Origin: Prevotella sp.
GTDB lineage: Bacteria; Bacteroidota; Bacteroidia; Bacteroidales; Bacteroidaceae
Reading direction: 5' to 3'
DNA: 64,000 nt
NCBI GenBank assembly: GCA_022641735.1
Contig: JALCDQ010000009.1
Coordinates: 1 to 64,000, forward strand
Shown here piece by piece: positions 1 through 10,233 of this stretch; position 1 is the stretch's first letter, and each line of letters starts with the position of its first letter. A program made the position numbers and the translations under genes. Under the pieces are notes generated by a model that saw only the letters and a list, made by a program, of their open reading frames with translations, searched no databases and was not told where the DNA came from.

Positions 1-73
1 CCGAACAGAGAAGTTAAGCCCGCTTGCGCCGATGGTACTGCAATGCAATGCGGGAGAGTAGGCAGCCGCCTCC
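1..73 (+). rRNA. rrf: 5S ribosomal RNA, 3' portion (truncated by window start)
   Basis: CCGAACAGAGAAGTTAAGCCC...GGGAGAGTAGG...GCCGCC matches the conserved 3' part of bacterial 5S rRNA; followed by a terminator hairpin. Confidence 0.9.
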
Positions 74-81
74 TTTAAAAA

Positions 82-118
82 GAAAACCTCGGGAATAGCA
101 ATATTCCTGAGGTTTTTT
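82..118 (+). terminator. Rho-independent terminator after the rRNA operon
   Basis: AACCTCGGGAAT-AGCA-ATATTCCTGAGGTT stem-loop followed by TTTTTT. Confidence 0.85.
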
Positions 119-132
119 CGTTTGTATATCGT

Positions 133-1287
133 ATGCAGTGGACAGACCGTATTCGACAGGTAAAGATTATATTGGTTATTGCAGCAATATTGATAGCAGT
201 AGCATCCCTTGTTGTTTCTCACATTCTAACTCGCGATTTAGAGATTGAAGAGAGAAACAAGGTGGAGGTATGGGCTGAAGCTATGCGTTCACTTAGTACA
301 GCTGATGAAAATACTGATCTGAATCTTGTATTAAAAGTTATCAATGAGAATCACACCATCCCTGTGATTGTTATGGATTCAAATCAAAGAATTCAGACTT
401 TTAGAAATATCAATATTCGGCATAAAGACCAAAATGAGATTTTGATGCTTGGAAAGCAATTATTAAGACAAGGGCGCTATATCAGAATACAACTTGGAGA
501 TACGGTAAAATCAGATTACATAGATGTGTGTTATGACGATTCGGTGATGTTAAAGAGGCTGGAGTTCTATCCTTTTGTTCAACTTGGCGTCGTTCTAATC
601 TTTGTTATTATTGCCATTTTTGCTCTTCTTACTTCCAAACGAGCTGAACAGAATAAAGTTTGGGTCGGGCTTTCTAAAGAGACTGCTCATCAATTAGGGA
701 CCCCAATTAGTAGTTTGATGGCATGGTCTGAAATTCTGAAAGAAAATTATCCTCAAGATGAATTAATCCCAGAATTGGATAAGGACGTAAAGCGACTTCA
801 ACTGATTGCTGACAGATTTTCAAAGATAGGTTCTTTGCCGGAATTAGTTCCTACAAGTCTTAATGAGGTCTTGAACCATGTAATAGATTATATGGATAGA
901 AGAACCTCTAAGAATATAAAGATAATCAAAGAATTTCCAGCACATGATATTATATTGAATTTGAACTCTTCCCTTTTTGAATGGGTAATAGAGAATATCT
1001 CCAAAAATGCAGTTGATGCAATGGGAGGAGAGAAAGGCAGTATTACTTTGTCTGTAGAAGAAACAGAAGCAAAAGTAATTATAGATATTGCAGATACAGG
1101 AAAAGGAATAAAGAAAAAAGATATAAGGAATGTCTTCCGCCCTGGCTTTACTACTAAAAAGCGAGGTTGGGGGTTAGGACTCTGTTTGGCTAAACGAATC
1201 GTTGAAGAATATCATAAAGGCAAGATATGGGTGAAGAGTTCTGAGGTCGGAAAGGGTACAACCTTCCGAATTGAACTTAAAAAGTAA
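133..1287 (+). CDS. Membrane sensor histidine kinase
   Basis: Two TM segments, H-box 'KETAHQLGTPISSLMAW', N-box 'NISKNAVDAMGG', G-boxes 'DTGKGI' and 'GWGLGLCLAKRIVE'. Confidence 0.9.
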   Translation: MQWTDRIRQVKIILVIAAILIAVASLVVSHILTRDLEIEERNKVEVWAEAMRSLSTADENTDLNLVLKVINENHTIPVIVMDSNQRIQTFRNINIRHKDQNEILMLGKQLLRQGRYIRIQLGDTVKSDYIDVCYDDSVMLKRLEFYPFVQLGVVLIFVIIAIFALLTSKRAEQNKVWVGLSKETAHQLGTPISSLMAWSEILKENYPQDELIPELDKDVKRLQLIADRFSKIGSLPELVPTSLNEVLNHVIDYMDRRTSKNIKIIKEFPAHDIILNLNSSLFEWVIENISKNAVDAMGGEKGSITLSVEETEAKVIIDIADTGKGIKKKDIRNVFRPGFTTKKRGWGLGLCLAKRIVEEYHKGKIWVKSSEVGKGTTFRIELKK

Positions 1288-1328
1288 AGTTTTTCAAGAT
1301 AAAATTATCATTTATCAGAAAAAAGATG

Positions 1329-1336
1329 TAACTTTG
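1329..1336 (+). promoter_or_regulatory. Bacteroidota -7 element (TAACTTTG) upstream of the DUF177 gene
   Basis: TAACTTTG matches TAnnTTTG 18 nt before the 1354 ATG. Confidence 0.55.
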
Positions 1337-1353
1337 CAGTCCAAAGTGTAGAT

Positions 1354-1881
1354 ATGTCGAGGTTGGAGCCGTTTAAGATTGACCTTAAAGGTCTTAAAGA
1401 GGGGATAAATGTCCTTGAATATGACCTGGATGACGAATTTTTTGAGTCTGTTGAAGCCCCAGAGATTCGAAAAGGAAAACTGCATACGACTCTGTCTATT
1501 CAGCGGATTGATGACTTCTTTGAGCTTTGTTTTCATACATCGGGCTCAGTCATAATAGCTTGTGACTTGTGTCTTGAGGATATGGAACAGCCTATAGAGA
1601 CTACAAACAGTCTTATGGTGAAGTTTGGGGAAGAATATTCTGAGGAAGATGACCTTGTGATAGTTGAAAAGGACGATGGTGTTCTTGATATCTCATGGTT
1701 TATCTATGAATTTATAGATCTCAATATTCCTATCAAGCATGTGCATGCACCTGGAAAATGCAACCCTGCTATGATGAAGGTTCTTGAGGAACATTCAGCC
1801 TCCCGAAGAGGTAATGAGAATGAAGAGAAACCTATAGATCCCCGTTGGGCTACACTAAGTAAAATAAAGAACAAAGAATAA
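1354..1881 (+). CDS. DUF177 / YceD family protein
   Basis: 'CDLCLEDMEQPIE' Cys motif; located directly upstream of rpmF as in many bacteria. Confidence 0.85.
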   Translation: MSRLEPFKIDLKGLKEGINVLEYDLDDEFFESVEAPEIRKGKLHTTLSIQRIDDFFELCFHTSGSVIIACDLCLEDMEQPIETTNSLMVKFGEEYSEEDDLVIVEKDDGVLDISWFIYEFIDLNIPIKHVHAPGKCNPAMMKVLEEHSASRRGNENEEKPIDPRWATLSKIKNKE

Positions 1882-1900
1882 AAATTAAATTTTAAAAATT

Positions 1901-2086
1901 ATGGCACATCCTAAAAGAAGACAGTCAAAGACACGTACACTTAAGAGAAGAACTCATGATAAGGCAGTAGCTCCTACATTGGCAGTTTGCCCTAATTGCG
2001 GAGCTTATTATGTTTATCACACAGTGTGTCCTACTTGTGGTTACTACAGAGGCAAAGTGGCTATTGTAAAGGAAGCTGCTGAATAA
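1901..2086 (+). CDS. rpmF: 50S ribosomal protein L32
   Basis: MAHPKRRQSKTRTLKRRTH...CPNCGAYYVYHTVCPTCGYYRG. Confidence 0.97.
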   Translation: MAHPKRRQSKTRTLKRRTHDKAVAPTLAVCPNCGAYYVYHTVCPTCGYYRGKVAIVKEAAE

Positions 2087-3105
2087 TGGAGAAAATCAAC
2101 GCGATAATCACAGGTGTGGGTGGCTATGTGCCTGACTATGTCCTCAGCAATGAGGAATTGGCGCGCATGGTAGACACCAGTGATGAATGGATTACAACTC
2201 GCGTAGGAATCAAAGAACGCCGTATTCTTACGGAAGAGGGCTTGGGAACAAGTTACATGGCGCGTAAAGCGGCTAAGCAGCTTATTCAAAAGACGGGTGT
2301 AGACCCTGATTCCATTGATGCACTCATTGTCACAACTACTACTCCGGATTATAAATTTCCCTCTACAGCATCAATTGTCCTTGGAAAGCTAGGCTTAAAC
2401 AATGCCTTCGCCTTCGACTTTGAAGCTGCATGCTGTGGATTCCTTTATTCTCTGGATGTGGCAGCATCCATGATTCAAAGTGGAAGATACAAGAAAATCA
2501 TCGTAATCGGTGCAGACAAGATGTCTTCATTGGTCGATTATACTGATCGTGCTACTTGTGTTCTCTTTGGAGATGGAGCAGGAGCAGTCTTGCTTGAAGC
2601 AACTACTGAAGAAAATATCGGAGTTCAGAATTCATTCCTTCGTACGGATGGTAAAGGTCTGCCTTTCCTTCACATGAAGGCAGGTGGTTCTGTATGTCCT
2701 CCATCACATTTCACAGTTGACCATCGTTTGCATTATCTTTATCAGGAAGGACGTACGGTGTTCCGCTATGCGGTAACTGACATGAGCAAAGATATCCTTG
2801 AAGTAATGAAGAACAATAATCTTACGAATAGTGATGTCGATTGGATTGTCCCGCATGAAGCAAATCTCCGTATCATCGAAGCTGTTGCAAAACATGCTAA
2901 TTTGGCAATTGATAAAGTGGTAATCAATATCGACCATTATGGCAATACCAGTGCTGCAACGATACCTCTTGCCCTTTGGGACAATGAGGCGAATATGAAG
3001 AAAGGCGATAATGTGATATTCACTGCTTTCGGTGCAGGTTTCGTTCATGGGGCTTCTTTTTATAAGTGGGCTTATGATGGAGCTTCTGCAGTGGCAAAGA
3101 AATGA
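2086..3105 (+). CDS. fabH: Beta-ketoacyl-ACP synthase III
   Basis: 339 aa thiolase-fold with 'FDFEAACCGFLYSLD' active-site Cys and 'VPHEANLRIIEA'; rpmF-fabH order. Confidence 0.95.
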   Translation: MEKINAIITGVGGYVPDYVLSNEELARMVDTSDEWITTRVGIKERRILTEEGLGTSYMARKAAKQLIQKTGVDPDSIDALIVTTTTPDYKFPSTASIVLGKLGLNNAFAFDFEAACCGFLYSLDVAASMIQSGRYKKIIVIGADKMSSLVDYTDRATCVLFGDGAGAVLLEATTEENIGVQNSFLRTDGKGLPFLHMKAGGSVCPPSHFTVDHRLHYLYQEGRTVFRYAVTDMSKDILEVMKNNNLTNSDVDWIVPHEANLRIIEAVAKHANLAIDKVVINIDHYGNTSAATIPLALWDNEANMKKGDNVIFTAFGAGFVHGASFYKWAYDGASAVAKK

Positions 3106-3130
3106 GTTCCTAGAAATCAAACAAACAAAG

Positions 3131-3174
3131 AAAACGCATCTTTCTTACCAATTCTAAGACGATGCGTTTTTTTA
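3131..3174 (+). terminator. Rho-independent terminator after fabH
   Basis: AAACGCATC ... GATGCGTTT followed by a T run. Confidence 0.75.
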
Positions 3175-3192
3175 TTCTAAAGACAAAAGTAT

Positions 3193-4074
3193 ATGCATAA
3201 AGCAGGTTTCGTAAATATTGTTGGCAATCCCAATGTGGGTAAAAGCACGTTGATGAACCAACTTGTTGGCGAGCGGATAAGTATAGCTACCTTCAAGGCG
3301 CAGACAACTCGGCACCGTATTATGGGTATTGTGAATGACGAGGATTATCAGATAGTCTTCTCAGACACGCCTGGAGTGCTGAAGCCTAACTATAAGATGC
3401 AGGAGATGATGCTTGCTTTTTCGGAATCAGCACTTGCTGATGCTGATATTCTGCTGTATGTTACGGATGTTGTTGAGAACCCCGAGAAGAATAAGGACTT
3501 TTTGGACAAGGTGTCGAAAATGACCATTCCTGTGCTTCTCCTTATTAATAAGATAGATGAGAGCGACCAGAAAGCGCTTGGAAGTATCGTAGAAAGCTGG
3601 CATAAATTGTTGCCCAATGCTGAGATATTGCCTATTTCCGCCAAGAATAAATTCGGCATCGATATGCTGATGAAGCGGATTAAGGAGCTGCTTCCCGATT
3701 CTCCTGCTTATTTTGATAAGGACCAGCTGACCGATAAACCGGCAAAGTTCTTTGTTTCAGAGATTATCCGCGAGAAGATACTCCTTTATTATGATAAGGA
3801 AATACCATATTCCGTGGAAGTGGTGGTGGAAAGTTTCAAGGAAGATGAACATCGTATTCACATCAATGCAGTGATATATGTAGAGCGCGACAGCCAAAAG
3901 GGAATCATCATCGGACATCAAGGCGTAGCCTTGAAAAAGATGAATACCGAGGCTCGGAAAGCGTTGGAACATTTCTTTGGGAAGAGCGTTTATCTCGAGA
4001 CTTTTGTAAAAGTTGATAAGGATTGGCGTAACTCCCAGAAAGAACTTGATAATTTCGGATATAATCCCGAATAA
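3193..4074 (+). CDS. era: GTPase Era
   Basis: [21 protein letters not shown]-motifs and C-terminal KH domain 'GIIIGHQGVALKKM'. Confidence 0.97.
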   Translation: MHKAGFVNIVGNPNVGKSTLMNQLVGERISIATFKAQTTRHRIMGIVNDEDYQIVFSDTPGVLKPNYKMQEMMLAFSESALADADILLYVTDVVENPEKNKDFLDKVSKMTIPVLLLINKIDESDQKALGSIVESWHKLLPNAEILPISAKNKFGIDMLMKRIKELLPDSPAYFDKDQLTDKPAKFFVSEIIREKILLYYDKEIPYSVEVVVESFKEDEHRIHINAVIYVERDSQKGIIIGHQGVALKKMNTEARKALEHFFGKSVYLETFVKVDKDWRNSQKELDNFGYNPE

Positions 4075-4177
4075 TTATAATTAATATAGAAACTATAAAC
4101 GCCCTGATTGAAAAGAGGGCTTCACTCTCCAAAGTGGAGGGCCGAAGAATGTATAACTTCAGAAATTAAACAACAAA

Positions 4178-5491
4178 ATGGCAAATTTAATAGCAATTGT
4201 AGGACGCCCTAATGTGGGCAAGTCCACACTTTTTAACCGATTAACACAGTCTCGCCGTGCTATCGTCAGTGATACAGCAGGTACAACCCGCGACCGCCAA
4301 TATGGCAAGTGCTCATGGAACGGAAAAGAGTTTTCCGTTGTTGATACCGGCGGATGGGTCGTTAAATCCGATGATATCTTTGAGGATGCCATCCGCAAGC
4401 AGGTGATGGTGGCTACAGAAGAGGCCGATGTGGTGCTCTTCTTGGTAGATGTGGAGACCGGAGTGACCGATTGGGATGAGGATGTCGCCACCATTCTCCG
4501 ACGTGCAAAGTTGCCCGTCATCCTTGTGGCAAATAAAGTTGACAACAGCGCGAATTATTATCAGGCTGCCGAATTCTATAAACTGGGATTGGGTGAGCCG
4601 TTGTGCATCAGTGCCGCAACAGGCAGTGGAACAGGTGATTTGCTGGATATGGTGTTGGATAAGCTCCCTTCTGAGAATAAAGAAGAGGTCGAGGAGGATA
4701 TTCCGAGATTTGCCGTTGTGGGCCGTCCAAATGCCGGTAAGTCGAGCATTGTCAATGCTTTCATCGGTGAAGAGCGCAACATCGTGACGGAAATAGCCGG
4801 CACTACGCGCGACAGCATCTATACTCGTTTTGATAAATACGGATTCGATTTCTATCTCGTTGATACTGCGGGCATTCGCCGCAAGAACAAGGTGTCGGAA
4901 GATTTGGAGTTCTATTCGGTGATGCGAAGCATCCGCGCCATAGAAAACAGTGATGTCTGCATCCTCATGTTGGATGCTACAAGGGGCATCGAGGCGCAAG
5001 ATATGAATATTTTCCAACTCATTCAGAAGAACAATAAATCACTGGTAGTGGTGGTGAATAAGTGGGATTTGGTGGAAGACAAGAGCCAGAAGTCAATCAG
5101 TACTTTTGAGAATGCCATCCGTCAGCGTATGGCTCCCTTCGTAGACTTCCCTATTATCTTCGCTTCGGCACTGACTAAACAGCGCATTTTCAAGGTTTTA
5201 GAGACTGCAAAAGAGGTCTATATGAATCGTAAGGCACGTGTGGGAACCTCTAAGTTGAATGAGGTGATGCTGCCTATCATTGAGCAGACGCCACCTCCAT
5301 CGACAAAGGGTAAGTATATCAAAATCAAGTATTGCACGCAACTGCCTAATACTCAGATACCTTCCTTCGTATTTTATGCCAATCTTCCGCAGTATATCAA
5401 GGAGGCTTACCGCCGTTTCTTGGAAAATAAAATACGTGAGAATTGGTCGATGCACGGATGTCCCATCAACGTGTTTATCCGTCAGAAATAA
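4178..5491 (+). CDS. der: Tandem-GTPase ribosome biogenesis protein Der (EngA)
   Basis: Two GTPase domains ([12 protein letters not shown] and [12 protein letters not shown]) and KH-like C-terminus. Confidence 0.97.
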   Translation: MANLIAIVGRPNVGKSTLFNRLTQSRRAIVSDTAGTTRDRQYGKCSWNGKEFSVVDTGGWVVKSDDIFEDAIRKQVMVATEEADVVLFLVDVETGVTDWDEDVATILRRAKLPVILVANKVDNSANYYQAAEFYKLGLGEPLCISAATGSGTGDLLDMVLDKLPSENKEEVEEDIPRFAVVGRPNAGKSSIVNAFIGEERNIVTEIAGTTRDSIYTRFDKYGFDFYLVDTAGIRRKNKVSEDLEFYSVMRSIRAIENSDVCILMLDATRGIEAQDMNIFQLIQKNNKSLVVVVNKWDLVEDKSQKSISTFENAIRQRMAPFVDFPIIFASALTKQRIFKVLETAKEVYMNRKARVGTSKLNEVMLPIIEQTPPPSTKGKYIKIKYCTQLPNTQIPSFVFYANLPQYIKEAYRRFLENKIRENWSMHGCPINVFIRQK

Positions 5492-5513
5492 GGAAAGGAG
5501 CATAAAGAAAAAG

Positions 5514-5909
5514 ATGAAAAAGATATTTTTTCCAATCCTGCTGATTGTCGGTTTGGCGCTGACCTCTTGCCATAAGGGGCCCACTCCTGATGATGTAGCT
5601 GCCTTAGTAGCCAAAGACTACTATGAGCAACTGCTTCAAGGACATTATGAAGAATATGTGGATGGTCATTACCAGCCCGATTCTATCCCTGCTTCCTATC
5701 GAGAGCAGCTCATCCGAAACGCCAAGATGTTCATAGCGCAACAGCAGGAAGAGCACCGTGGAATCAAGCAACTCCGCGTTGTGGAAGCAAAAGCTGACAC
5801 CGTAAAGCATGTTGCCAATGTCTTTCTCGCTTTCTCTTATGGCGACAGCACCACGGAAGAAGTGGTCGTGCCGATGGTTTATCAGAAAGGCATCTGGTAT
5901 CTCCGATAA
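5514..5909 (+). CDS. Small putative lipoprotein of unknown function
   Basis: Start trimmed from the 5280 ORF: MKKIFFPILLIVGLALTSCHKG is a lipobox signal peptide; the upstream part of the ORF overlaps der in another frame. Confidence 0.8.
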   Translation: MKKIFFPILLIVGLALTSCHKGPTPDDVAALVAKDYYEQLLQGHYEEYVDGHYQPDSIPASYREQLIRNAKMFIAQQQEEHRGIKQLRVVEAKADTVKHVANVFLAFSYGDSTTEEVVVPMVYQKGIWYLR

Positions 5910-5914
5910 AACAG

Positions 5915-5969
5915 AAGGTTATCTTTTGAAAAGTGATGGTTTTCATGTTGCTTTTCAAGAGATAACCTT
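5915..5969. terminator. Long stem-loop between convergent genes (possible bidirectional terminator)
   Basis: AAGGTTATCTTTTGAAAAG / CTTTTCAAGAGATAACCTT, 18 of 19 positions pair, 17-nt loop. Confidence 0.6.
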
Positions 5970-5976
5970 TTCAATT

Positions 5977-6061
5977 ATAGACAACGGTCTTTTACGCTGT
6001 AAACAATGGCTTTTTACCGTGTAAATAACGGTTGTTTACAAGGTAAATAACCGTCTTTTAC
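5977..6061. repeat. 22-nt-period palindromic repeat array A (4 units; a possible degenerate fifth to ~6083)
   Basis: Units ATAGACAACGGTCTTTTAC-gct-GTAAACAATGGCTTTTTAC-cgt-GTAAATAACGGTTGTTTAC-aag-GTAAATAACCGTCTTTTAC. Confidence 0.85.
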
Positions 6062-6124
6062 ATTCCACCTGATTATTGGTACTAAAATGATAGCTATTTA
6101 AGAGGAATATTGCCGAAGGCTTAT

Positions 6125-6907
6125 TCACTTCTTGTGGGCTTTCTGCTCTTCCTCCAACTCCATCTCTTTCACCTTGCGGAAGAGGTCAGAAGCAAACACT
6201 AAGTCGTTGAGTCTCTTGTTAGTAGCGCCCATCACTTGGTCTTTATTTCCCTGCCATTCCTTGTGACCTTTATAGATAAAGGCGATGTTTTCACCTATTC
6301 CCATCACCGAATTCATGTCGTGCGTATTGATGATGGTGGTGATGTTGAACTCTTTTGTTATGCTTGAGAGAAGCTCATCGATGACAAGAGAGGTCTTAGG
6401 GTCCAATCCCGAGTTGGGCTCATCACAGAAAAGATACTTCGGATTGAGCACGATTGCCCTCGCAATGGCCACTCGCTTCTGCATACCTCCCGATATTTCA
6501 TCCGGGAATTTGTTCTCCGCATCCAGCAGATTCACGCGGTCGAGACACTCCTGAGCTCTCTTTACGCGCTCATTATAATTAAAAGAGGAGAACATATCGA
6601 GCGGAAATTGCACGTTATCCCTTACAGATAGGGAGTCGAAGAGCGCTGAGCCTTGAAAAACCATGCCCATTTCCCGTCGCATCATTACCTTCTCATGCTT
6701 GCTCATCGTCACGAAATTGCGCCCGTCATAAAGCACTTCTCCCTCCGTAGGTTTCAGTAATCCCACGAGGTTTTTCATCAAAACAGTCTTGCCGGAGCCG
6801 CTTTGTCCGATGATAAGATTGGTTTTTCCGGTCTCAAAAGTCGTACTGATGTCGAAGAGTACGGTCTTATCTTCAAACGCTTTCGTTAAATGTTTTACTT
6901 CTATCAT
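6125..6907 (-). CDS. ABC transporter ATP-binding protein, MlaF-like
   Basis: Walker A 'GQSGSGKTVLMKNL', signature 'EISGGMQKRVAIARAI', adjacent MlaE-like permease. Confidence 0.9.
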   Translation of the reverse strand: MIEVKHLTKAFEDKTVLFDISTTFETGKTNLIIGQSGSGKTVLMKNLVGLLKPTEGEVLYDGRNFVTMSKHEKVMMRREMGMVFQGSALFDSLSVRDNVQFPLDMFSSFNYNERVKRAQECLDRVNLLDAENKFPDEISGGMQKRVAIARAIVLNPKYLFCDEPNSGLDPKTSLVIDELLSSITKEFNITTIINTHDMNSVMGIGENIAFIYKGHKEWQGNKDQVMGATNKRLNDLVFASDLFRKVKEMELEEEQKAHKK

Positions 6908-6909
6908 AG

Positions 6910-7668
6910 CTATGAGAGCAATTGAGTGAGGAACACGTCAGAGAAAAGAATAAGCACCGAGCTGCACACAACAGCATCTGTAGAGGCTTTGCCCACTTCT
7001 ACAGACCCCCCTTCCACGGTGTAACCGAAGAAACTGGAGACGCTGGAAATGATATGGGCAAAGAAGATGCTCTTGATGATACTCATCCACATAAACCATG
7101 AGTTGAAGCAATGCTGGATGCCCATGGTAAGGTCGTCAGGGGAAATAATATGCCCTATATAGGCAGTACCATAAGCTCCGAAGATACCCATTGCCGAAGA
7201 GAATATCACAAGGAAAGGCATGATGGTCATCATGCCCAAGATTTTGGGCAATATCAGATAACTTGCCGAATTCACGCCCATGATTTCGAGGGCGTCAATC
7301 TGCTGCGTTACGCGCATCATACCCAATTCCGAGGCGATGTTGGAGCCTACTTTTCCCGATAATATCAAGCACATGATAGAACTCGAAAACTCCAAAAGCA
7401 TGATTTCACGAGTGGTATATCCAGCCACCCAATGAGGCATCCAAGGGCTTTCGATGTTCACTTTCATCTGAATGCAAATGACGGCTCCAATGAAGAAAGA
7501 AATCAAAAGGACGATGGGAATAGAGTCTACTCCTAACTGTGCCATCTCTTTCACATAGCGCTTCATGAACATCCTCATCTTCTCGGGCACACTGAAAGCG
7601 CGTCCCATCAAGATGAGATATTTCCCGAAGGTCGTGAGATATTTTCTTAATAATCTGAATAACAGCAT
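6910..7668 (-). CDS. ABC transporter permease, MlaE family
   Basis: 'GMMRVTQQIDALEIMGVNSASYLILPKILG' MlaE signature; start trimmed to MLLFRLLRK because a -7-like TTACTTTTG lies just upstream. Confidence 0.9.
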   Translation of the reverse strand: MLLFRLLRKYLTTFGKYLILMGRAFSVPEKMRMFMKRYVKEMAQLGVDSIPIVLLISFFIGAVICIQMKVNIESPWMPHWVAGYTTREIMLLEFSSSIMCLILSGKVGSNIASELGMMRVTQQIDALEIMGVNSASYLILPKILGMMTIMPFLVIFSSAMGIFGAYGTAYIGHIISPDDLTMGIQHCFNSWFMWMSIIKSIFFAHIISSVSSFFGYTVEGGSVEVGKASTDAVVCSSVLILFSDVFLTQLLS

Positions 7669-7773
7669 CGCTTTTATTTCTATTTCCACTGCAAAAGTAA
7701 CCAAATTCCGCTAAAAAACTGCAATATTATCAATAGTTTTTGATTTTATAAGTGTTATTAGGGGTATTTTTAG

Positions 7774-7781
7774 TAAATTTG
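7774..7781 (+). promoter_or_regulatory. Bacteroidota -7 element (TAAATTTG) upstream of lptB
   Basis: TAAATTTG 22 nt before the 7804 ATG in a divergent intergenic region. Confidence 0.5.
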
Positions 7782-7803
7782 CACCATAATTAGATATAAA
7801 GTG

Positions 7804-8607
7804 ATGGAAGAAAGAGAAAACGAAGGAATGGTGCTTCGCACCGAAGGGTTGGTAAAGCGTTATGGAAAAAGAACGGTTGCCAATGGTGTCACGATTAACG
7901 TGAAGCAAGGTGAAATCGTGGGTTTGCTCGGTCCTAATGGTGCCGGGAAGACCACTTCTTTCTATATGACCACGGGGCTGATAGTGCCTAATGAGGGTCA
8001 TGTCTATTTGAATGACGAGGAAATAACTGATTATCCTGTGTATAAAAGAGCACGTGCAGGCATCGGATATCTGCCTCAGGAGGCCAGTGTTTTCCGCAAG
8101 TTGAGCGTGGAAGACAATATCATGGCAGTGCTTGAGATGACGAGTCTTTCCCACGAAGAACAACTCCAGCATCTGGAGGCACTGATACAAGAATTCCGCT
8201 TGGCTAAAGTGCGTAAGAATAAAGGTGACCAGCTGTCAGGAGGTGAGCGTCGACGCACCGAGATTGCGCGTTGTTTGGCCATCGACCCTAAGTTCATTAT
8301 GCTCGATGAACCCTTCGCAGGAGTAGACCCTATTGCCGTCGAAGACATCCAACACATCGTTTGGCGACTGAAATATCGCAATATCGGAATCCTCATAACT
8401 GACCATAATGTGCAGGAAACACTATCCATCACCGACCGTGCCTATTTGCTTTTTGAGGGTAAGATACTTTTCCAAGGGCAGCCTGAAGAGCTGGCTTCCA
8501 ACCCGATTGTGAGAAAGAATTATCTTAGCGAGAACTTTGTCCTTCGCCGTTTCAAGCCTAATGAAGAGGATGAGTTGGCAGAAGAGGAAGAGAAAAATAA
8601 AGCCTAA
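7804..8607 (+). CDS. lptB: LPS export ABC transporter ATP-binding protein
   Basis: [29 protein letters not shown], '[16 protein letters not shown]' typical of LptB. Confidence 0.93.
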   Translation: MEERENEGMVLRTEGLVKRYGKRTVANGVTINVKQGEIVGLLGPNGAGKTTSFYMTTGLIVPNEGHVYLNDEEITDYPVYKRARAGIGYLPQEASVFRKLSVEDNIMAVLEMTSLSHEEQLQHLEALIQEFRLAKVRKNKGDQLSGGERRRTEIARCLAIDPKFIMLDEPFAGVDPIAVEDIQHIVWRLKYRNIGILITDHNVQETLSITDRAYLLFEGKILFQGQPEELASNPIVRKNYLSENFVLRRFKPNEEDELAEEEEKNKA

Positions 8608-8687
8608 AAGAAATGGAAGGCAAAGCCTGATATGGTAAAAAATACAAATTTCTTTCTCTTATATTAGGTTTTGTGCTCAAAAATGAG

Positions 8688-8695
8688 TAACTTTG
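8688..8695 (+). promoter_or_regulatory. Bacteroidota -7 element (TAACTTTG) upstream of tig
   Basis: TAACTTTG, about 46 nt before the tig start. Confidence 0.55.
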
Positions 8696-8741
8696 CGGTC
8701 CGATTCAGAAATAACAATAAATAATATAACAAATTTCAGAG

Positions 8742-10097
8742 ATGAATATTTCATTTGAAAACCCTGACAAAATCAATGGTCTGCTGACCATAACAGTAGA
8801 GGAGTCTGATTATAAGGACAATGTCGAGAAGACATTGAAGGATTATCAGAAAAAGGCAAACGTACCGGGTTTCCGTCCGGGTATGGTTCCTATGGGACTT
8901 ATCAAACGTCAGTTTGGTACTTCAGTAAAGATGGAAGCTGTCAATAAGTTCATTGGCGAGCAGATTTACAAATATGTGCAAGATAACAAAATTCCAATGT
9001 TGGGCGACCCATTACCATCTGATAAGCAGGAGCCTGTAGATTTGGAGAAAGGTACAACTTATACATTCAAGTTCGACATAGCTGTCGCTCCTGAATTCAA
9101 GTGCGAGTTGTCAGGTCATGATAAGGTTGATTATTACAACATTACAGTAGATGATGCCCTGATTGACCAACAGATTAATATGTTCGCTTCACAGGCAGGA
9201 AAATATGAAAAGGCCGAGAATTATCAGGAGAATGACTCTCTGAAAGGCGACCTCCGTGAATTGGATGAGAATGGAAATACAAAGGAAGGCGGTCTTACAG
9301 TAGAGGGTGCTATCTTGATGCCATCTTATATTAAGGTGGAAGACCAGAAGAAGCTCTTTGAAAATGTCAAGTTGGGTGATATCATCACATTTAACCCACG
9401 TAAGGCATACCCCGATAATGACGCAGAAGTGTCTTCTTTGCTGAAGATAGAGCGTGAACAGGTGGCTGAACACATAGGCGATTTCAGTTTCCAACTTACT
9501 GAAATCAATCATTTCCAGAAGCATGAGGTTAATCAAGAACTGTTTGATACCGTTTATGGAAAAGATGCCGTAAAAGATGAGAAGGGTTTCCGCGAGAAGA
9601 TAGCAGAAGGTCTGAAGGCTCAATTGGCTACAGATAGCGACTTCCGCTTTATCCAGGATGTCCGCGCTCATTGTGAAAAGAAAGTCGGAAAAGTGGAATT
9701 CCCAGATGCTCTCTTGAAGAGAATCATGCTTGCCAACAATAAGGATAAGGACCAGGAGTTCGTTGATAAGAACTATGATAATAGCATTAAGGAGCTCACA
9801 TGGCATCTTATTAAGGAGCAATTAGTGGCTGCCAACAATGTGAAGATTGAGGATGCAGATGTGAAGGATGCAGCCAAGGAAGCCGCTCGTGCACAATTTG
9901 CTCAATATGGCATGAATAATGTGCCGGAAGAATACATCGAGCACTATGCTGATGATATGCTCAAGAAGCAGGAAAGTGTACAGCCAATGGTTGACCGCGC
10001 CATCGACCGCAAGCTCACAGAAATCCTTAAGGGTGTCGTGAAATTGAACCCTAAAGAGGTGTCTCTGGATGAATTTAATAAGATGATGAGCGAATAA
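8742..10097 (+). CDS. tig: Trigger factor
   Basis: N-terminal 'VPGFRPGMVPMGLIKRQFG' trigger-factor signature; followed by clpP-clpX. Confidence 0.93.
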   Translation: MNISFENPDKINGLLTITVEESDYKDNVEKTLKDYQKKANVPGFRPGMVPMGLIKRQFGTSVKMEAVNKFIGEQIYKYVQDNKIPMLGDPLPSDKQEPVDLEKGTTYTFKFDIAVAPEFKCELSGHDKVDYYNITVDDALIDQQINMFASQAGKYEKAENYQENDSLKGDLRELDENGNTKEGGLTVEGAILMPSYIKVEDQKKLFENVKLGDIITFNPRKAYPDNDAEVSSLLKIEREQVAEHIGDFSFQLTEINHFQKHEVNQELFDTVYGKDAVKDEKGFREKIAEGLKAQLATDSDFRFIQDVRAHCEKKVGKVEFPDALLKRIMLANNKDKDQEFVDKNYDNSIKELTWHLIKEQLVAANNVKIEDADVKDAAKEAARAQFAQYGMNNVPEEYIEHYADDMLKKQESVQPMVDRAIDRKLTEILKGVVKLNPKEVSLDEFNKMMSE

Positions 10098-10154
10098 TAA
10101 CGTTTTTTACGAAAAAAAACTTCTTTTTTATAAGGGGTTATCGACTTTTTTTAT

Positions 10155-10162
10155 TATCTTTG
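10155..10162 (+). promoter_or_regulatory. Bacteroidota -7 element (TATCTTTG) upstream of clpP
   Basis: TATCTTTG consensus in the tig-clpP gap. Confidence 0.5.
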
Positions 10163-10233
10163 TTCCTACAACAAGATAGAAAAGGTGGATAACCTCTCTT
10201 TTTGTGTATTACGAACGTATAGAAAGGAATAAT

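Noticed and set aside
4313-5017. Minus-strand 234-aa ORF opposite der
   Set aside because: Shadow ORF without family motifs; der fully explains the region.
5280-5513. N-terminal 78 residues of the 5280-5909 ORF
   Set aside because: Overlaps der out of frame; a lipobox signal peptide starts at 5514.
5977-6061. Small coding repeat (short peptide)
   Set aside because: A 22-nt period is not a multiple of three, so a repeated peptide cannot be encoded in one frame.
7711-8190. Minus-strand 159-aa ORF overlapping lptB start
   Set aside because: Covers the divergent promoter region and lptB coding sequence; no domain recognised.
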